Source: Verrucomicrobiota bacterium
GTDB taxonomy: Bacteria; Verrucomicrobiota; Kiritimatiellia; CAIQIC01; JAGNIJ01
DNA length: 33,920 bases
Assembly (NCBI GenBank): GCA_018823105.1
Contig: JAHJJH010000021.1
Span: forward strand, 1 to 33,920
Direction: 5' to 3'
Below are positions 32,940-33,920 of this stretch, in pieces. The notes under the pieces are model-generated. The model was not told the origin of the DNA, did not search any database, and saw only the letters and a program-made list of their open reading frames with translations. Within the stretch, counting starts at the first letter, position 1; each line of letters starts with the position of its first letter. A program made the position numbers and the translations under genes.

Positions 32940-33732
32940 CTACTCCTCGCGCAGCAGCTTCTGAATGGCTGGATACGAGGTTGGATCGTGCGGATTTTCT
33001 GGTAACGCCACAATGATTTCCGCGAGCGCCTTTCCGCCCTCGCCCTGGTAGTCGGCTACAAATGCCCGGAAAGTCTCCGAGGCGTTTTCATCGGCATGGT
33101 CGCTGATGATCTTCCACGCGAAGAGCGGCACACCATGATCCGCGCAAACCAGGGCCAGGCCGAAACTGTTCATGTCCACCGCGTCGGCGCCCGTGGTGGC
33201 GCGCAAACGATCGTGCTCGCTCGGTGAAGCCACAAATAATTCTCCGGAAGCTACGGAGATGGTGGAGGTTGATTGAAACAGCAGGGGGAAGTGTGGCGGC
33301 GGGGAAACGGCCCCAATCCGTTTCCCATGTTGAGGACTCCGACATGGACATACCGGTAGGTCTTGCGGTGCCACGCTGCCAGGCAATGACGCGGCCCACG
33401 CGATACCAGCAACCGCTATCCAACTGCTCGGACAAAGCCCCAGCCGGTCCCAGGGAAAAAGCCCAGTCGCATCGGAAACGAGAGAGTAAGGCTTGTGCTG
33501 ATGCGGCGGTCTCCACGCTGCCTGAACCCATCTTGACCGCCTGGATAGCATGGGGTCCAAGCGCAAAGCGATGAACTCTTCGCTCGCCCACCACCAAGGG
33601 CTGGCCCATTTCCCGCGCGTCCTTTTTCAGGGTCTGCAGATCGACGTCCAAGGCGTAAAAAAAAGCGATTGTGTCCGCCTTGGCCACAATCCAAGTGTGA
33701 GCTAAAAATATTCCGAGGAGGAAATAGCGCAT
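32940..33732 (-). pseudogene. Secreted nucleoside phosphorylase/nucleosidase-like gene with a frameshift
   Basis: Two overlapping minus-strand frames together make one protein of about 263 residues. The N-terminal frame (from the ATG at 33732) starts with a signal peptide, MRYFLLGIFLAHTWIVAKAD, and continues through FSLGPAGAL, a glycine-rich motif like that of the PNP/UDP phosphorylase superfamily (PF01048; includes MTA/SAH nucleosidases). The C-terminal frame carries GADAVDMNSFGLALVCADHG and WKIISDHAD, the usual substrate and catalytic-Asp segments. The frames meet near 33301-33304, a GGGG run (CCCC on the coding strand); one base fewer joins them cleanly as GRFPPPHFPLLFQ. The family's ribose-binding Glu in 'DME' is Asn here. 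It may be a decaying gene, a phase-variable one or a sequencing error. It converges on the ribosomal cluster. Confidence 0.7.
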
Positions 33733-33744
33733 AACCTAATAATT

Positions 33745-33771
33745 ATTATACAGATATAACAGTTAGTGCAA
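33745..33771 (-). promoter_or_regulatory. Candidate promoter for the nucleosidase-like gene
   Basis: Reading the minus strand, TTGCAC (33771-33766) and TATAAT (33750-33745) are separated by 15 bases, a good -10 with a short spacer. The predicted start would be only a few bases before the ATG at 33732, implying a very short or leaderless message, consistent with no clear Shine-Dalgarno. The patch is markedly AT-rich. Confidence 0.35.
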
Positions 33772-33779
33772 TATATGTC

Positions 33780-33920
33780 CTAGTGTTGTGTCCCGGAAAT
33801 AATCATGCAAAGTCGTTCGAGTTTGGCGAGGATGGAGTCGGCGGAAGCGACCCACAGGAAAGGGTGAGGCTTGTGGTTGTACTGCTGAACGAAATGATCG
33901 ATGCGCTGAGTTAGTTCTGC
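33780..33920 (-). mobile_element. C-terminal end of an IS630-family transposase
   Basis: The minus strand encodes 46 residues to a TAG at 33780-33782, open to the window edge. The sequence runs QRIDHFVQQYNHKPHPFLWV, then ASADSILAKLERLCMIISGT and QH. This matches the characteristic C-terminus of IS630-family DDE transposases (YN...PFxWxAxADSIL.KL.RLC..ISGTxH). The catalytic residues lie beyond the window. The IS end should lie within a few tens of bases of the stop, immediately upstream of the nucleosidase-like gene and its promoter. Confidence 0.85.

Noticed and set aside
32769-33005. 78-residue plus-strand ORF after rplQ
   Set aside because: It begins inside the terminator stem and runs through the palindromic element; no ribosome binding site or motif.
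33224-33574. 116-residue plus-strand ORF near the right end
   Set aside because: It lies antisense to the nucleosidase-like gene and has no recognisable features.

Overview
The window is almost entirely one very long translation and transcription gene cluster from a GC-rich bacterium. From about 1.15 kb to 32.7 kb every gene lies on the plus strand with short gaps or 4-nt ATGA overlaps. The order is tRNA-Thr, tuf, rpmG, tRNA-Trp, secE, nusG, rplKAJL, rpoBC, rpsLG, fusA, then the S10, spc and alpha operons through rplQ, closed by a strong intrinsic terminator. Clusters that are separate in Escherichia coli (tuf-secE-nusG-rpl-rpoBC, str, S10-spc-alpha) are joined here. There is no second tuf after fusA and no rpmD between rpsE and rplO.

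The organism is most likely a member of the PVC superphylum, with Kiritimatiellota or another Verrucomicrobiota-related lineage as the best guess. This is inference. It rests on the small basic protein upstream of tuf, the EF-Tu switch I sequence, the gene order and the missing rpmD. Zinc-type S14, L36 and S4 and a partly degenerate zinc site in L33 are also seen. A marker-gene tree would settle it.

Layout: 1-109 is the start of a minus-strand secreted protein cut by the window edge. 110-625 has no gene but three perfect hairpins. 626-817 is a small basic protein gene. 818-1150 carries a sigma70-like promoter. 1151-32727 is the super-cluster. 32757-32792 is the terminator. 32847-32933 is an 87-bp palindromic intergenic element. 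32940-33732 (minus) is a secreted nucleoside-phosphorylase-superfamily gene broken by one apparent frameshift. 33780-33920 (minus) is the C-terminal end of an IS630-family transposase.

The most unusual content is (1) an unrecognised membrane-anchored coiled-coil protein with an MreC-like beta domain, inserted between rpsS and rplV and apparently using a non-ATG start; (2) an EF-Tu whose switch I lacks the usual ARGITI sequence and carries a short insertion; (3) an IF-1 whose central loop is replaced by an unrelated Gly/Ala-rich stretch; (4) low-complexity tails on S11 and L17; and (5) the frameshifted, secreted nucleosidase-like gene next to an insertion sequence. No CRISPR array or dedicated defence system was seen.
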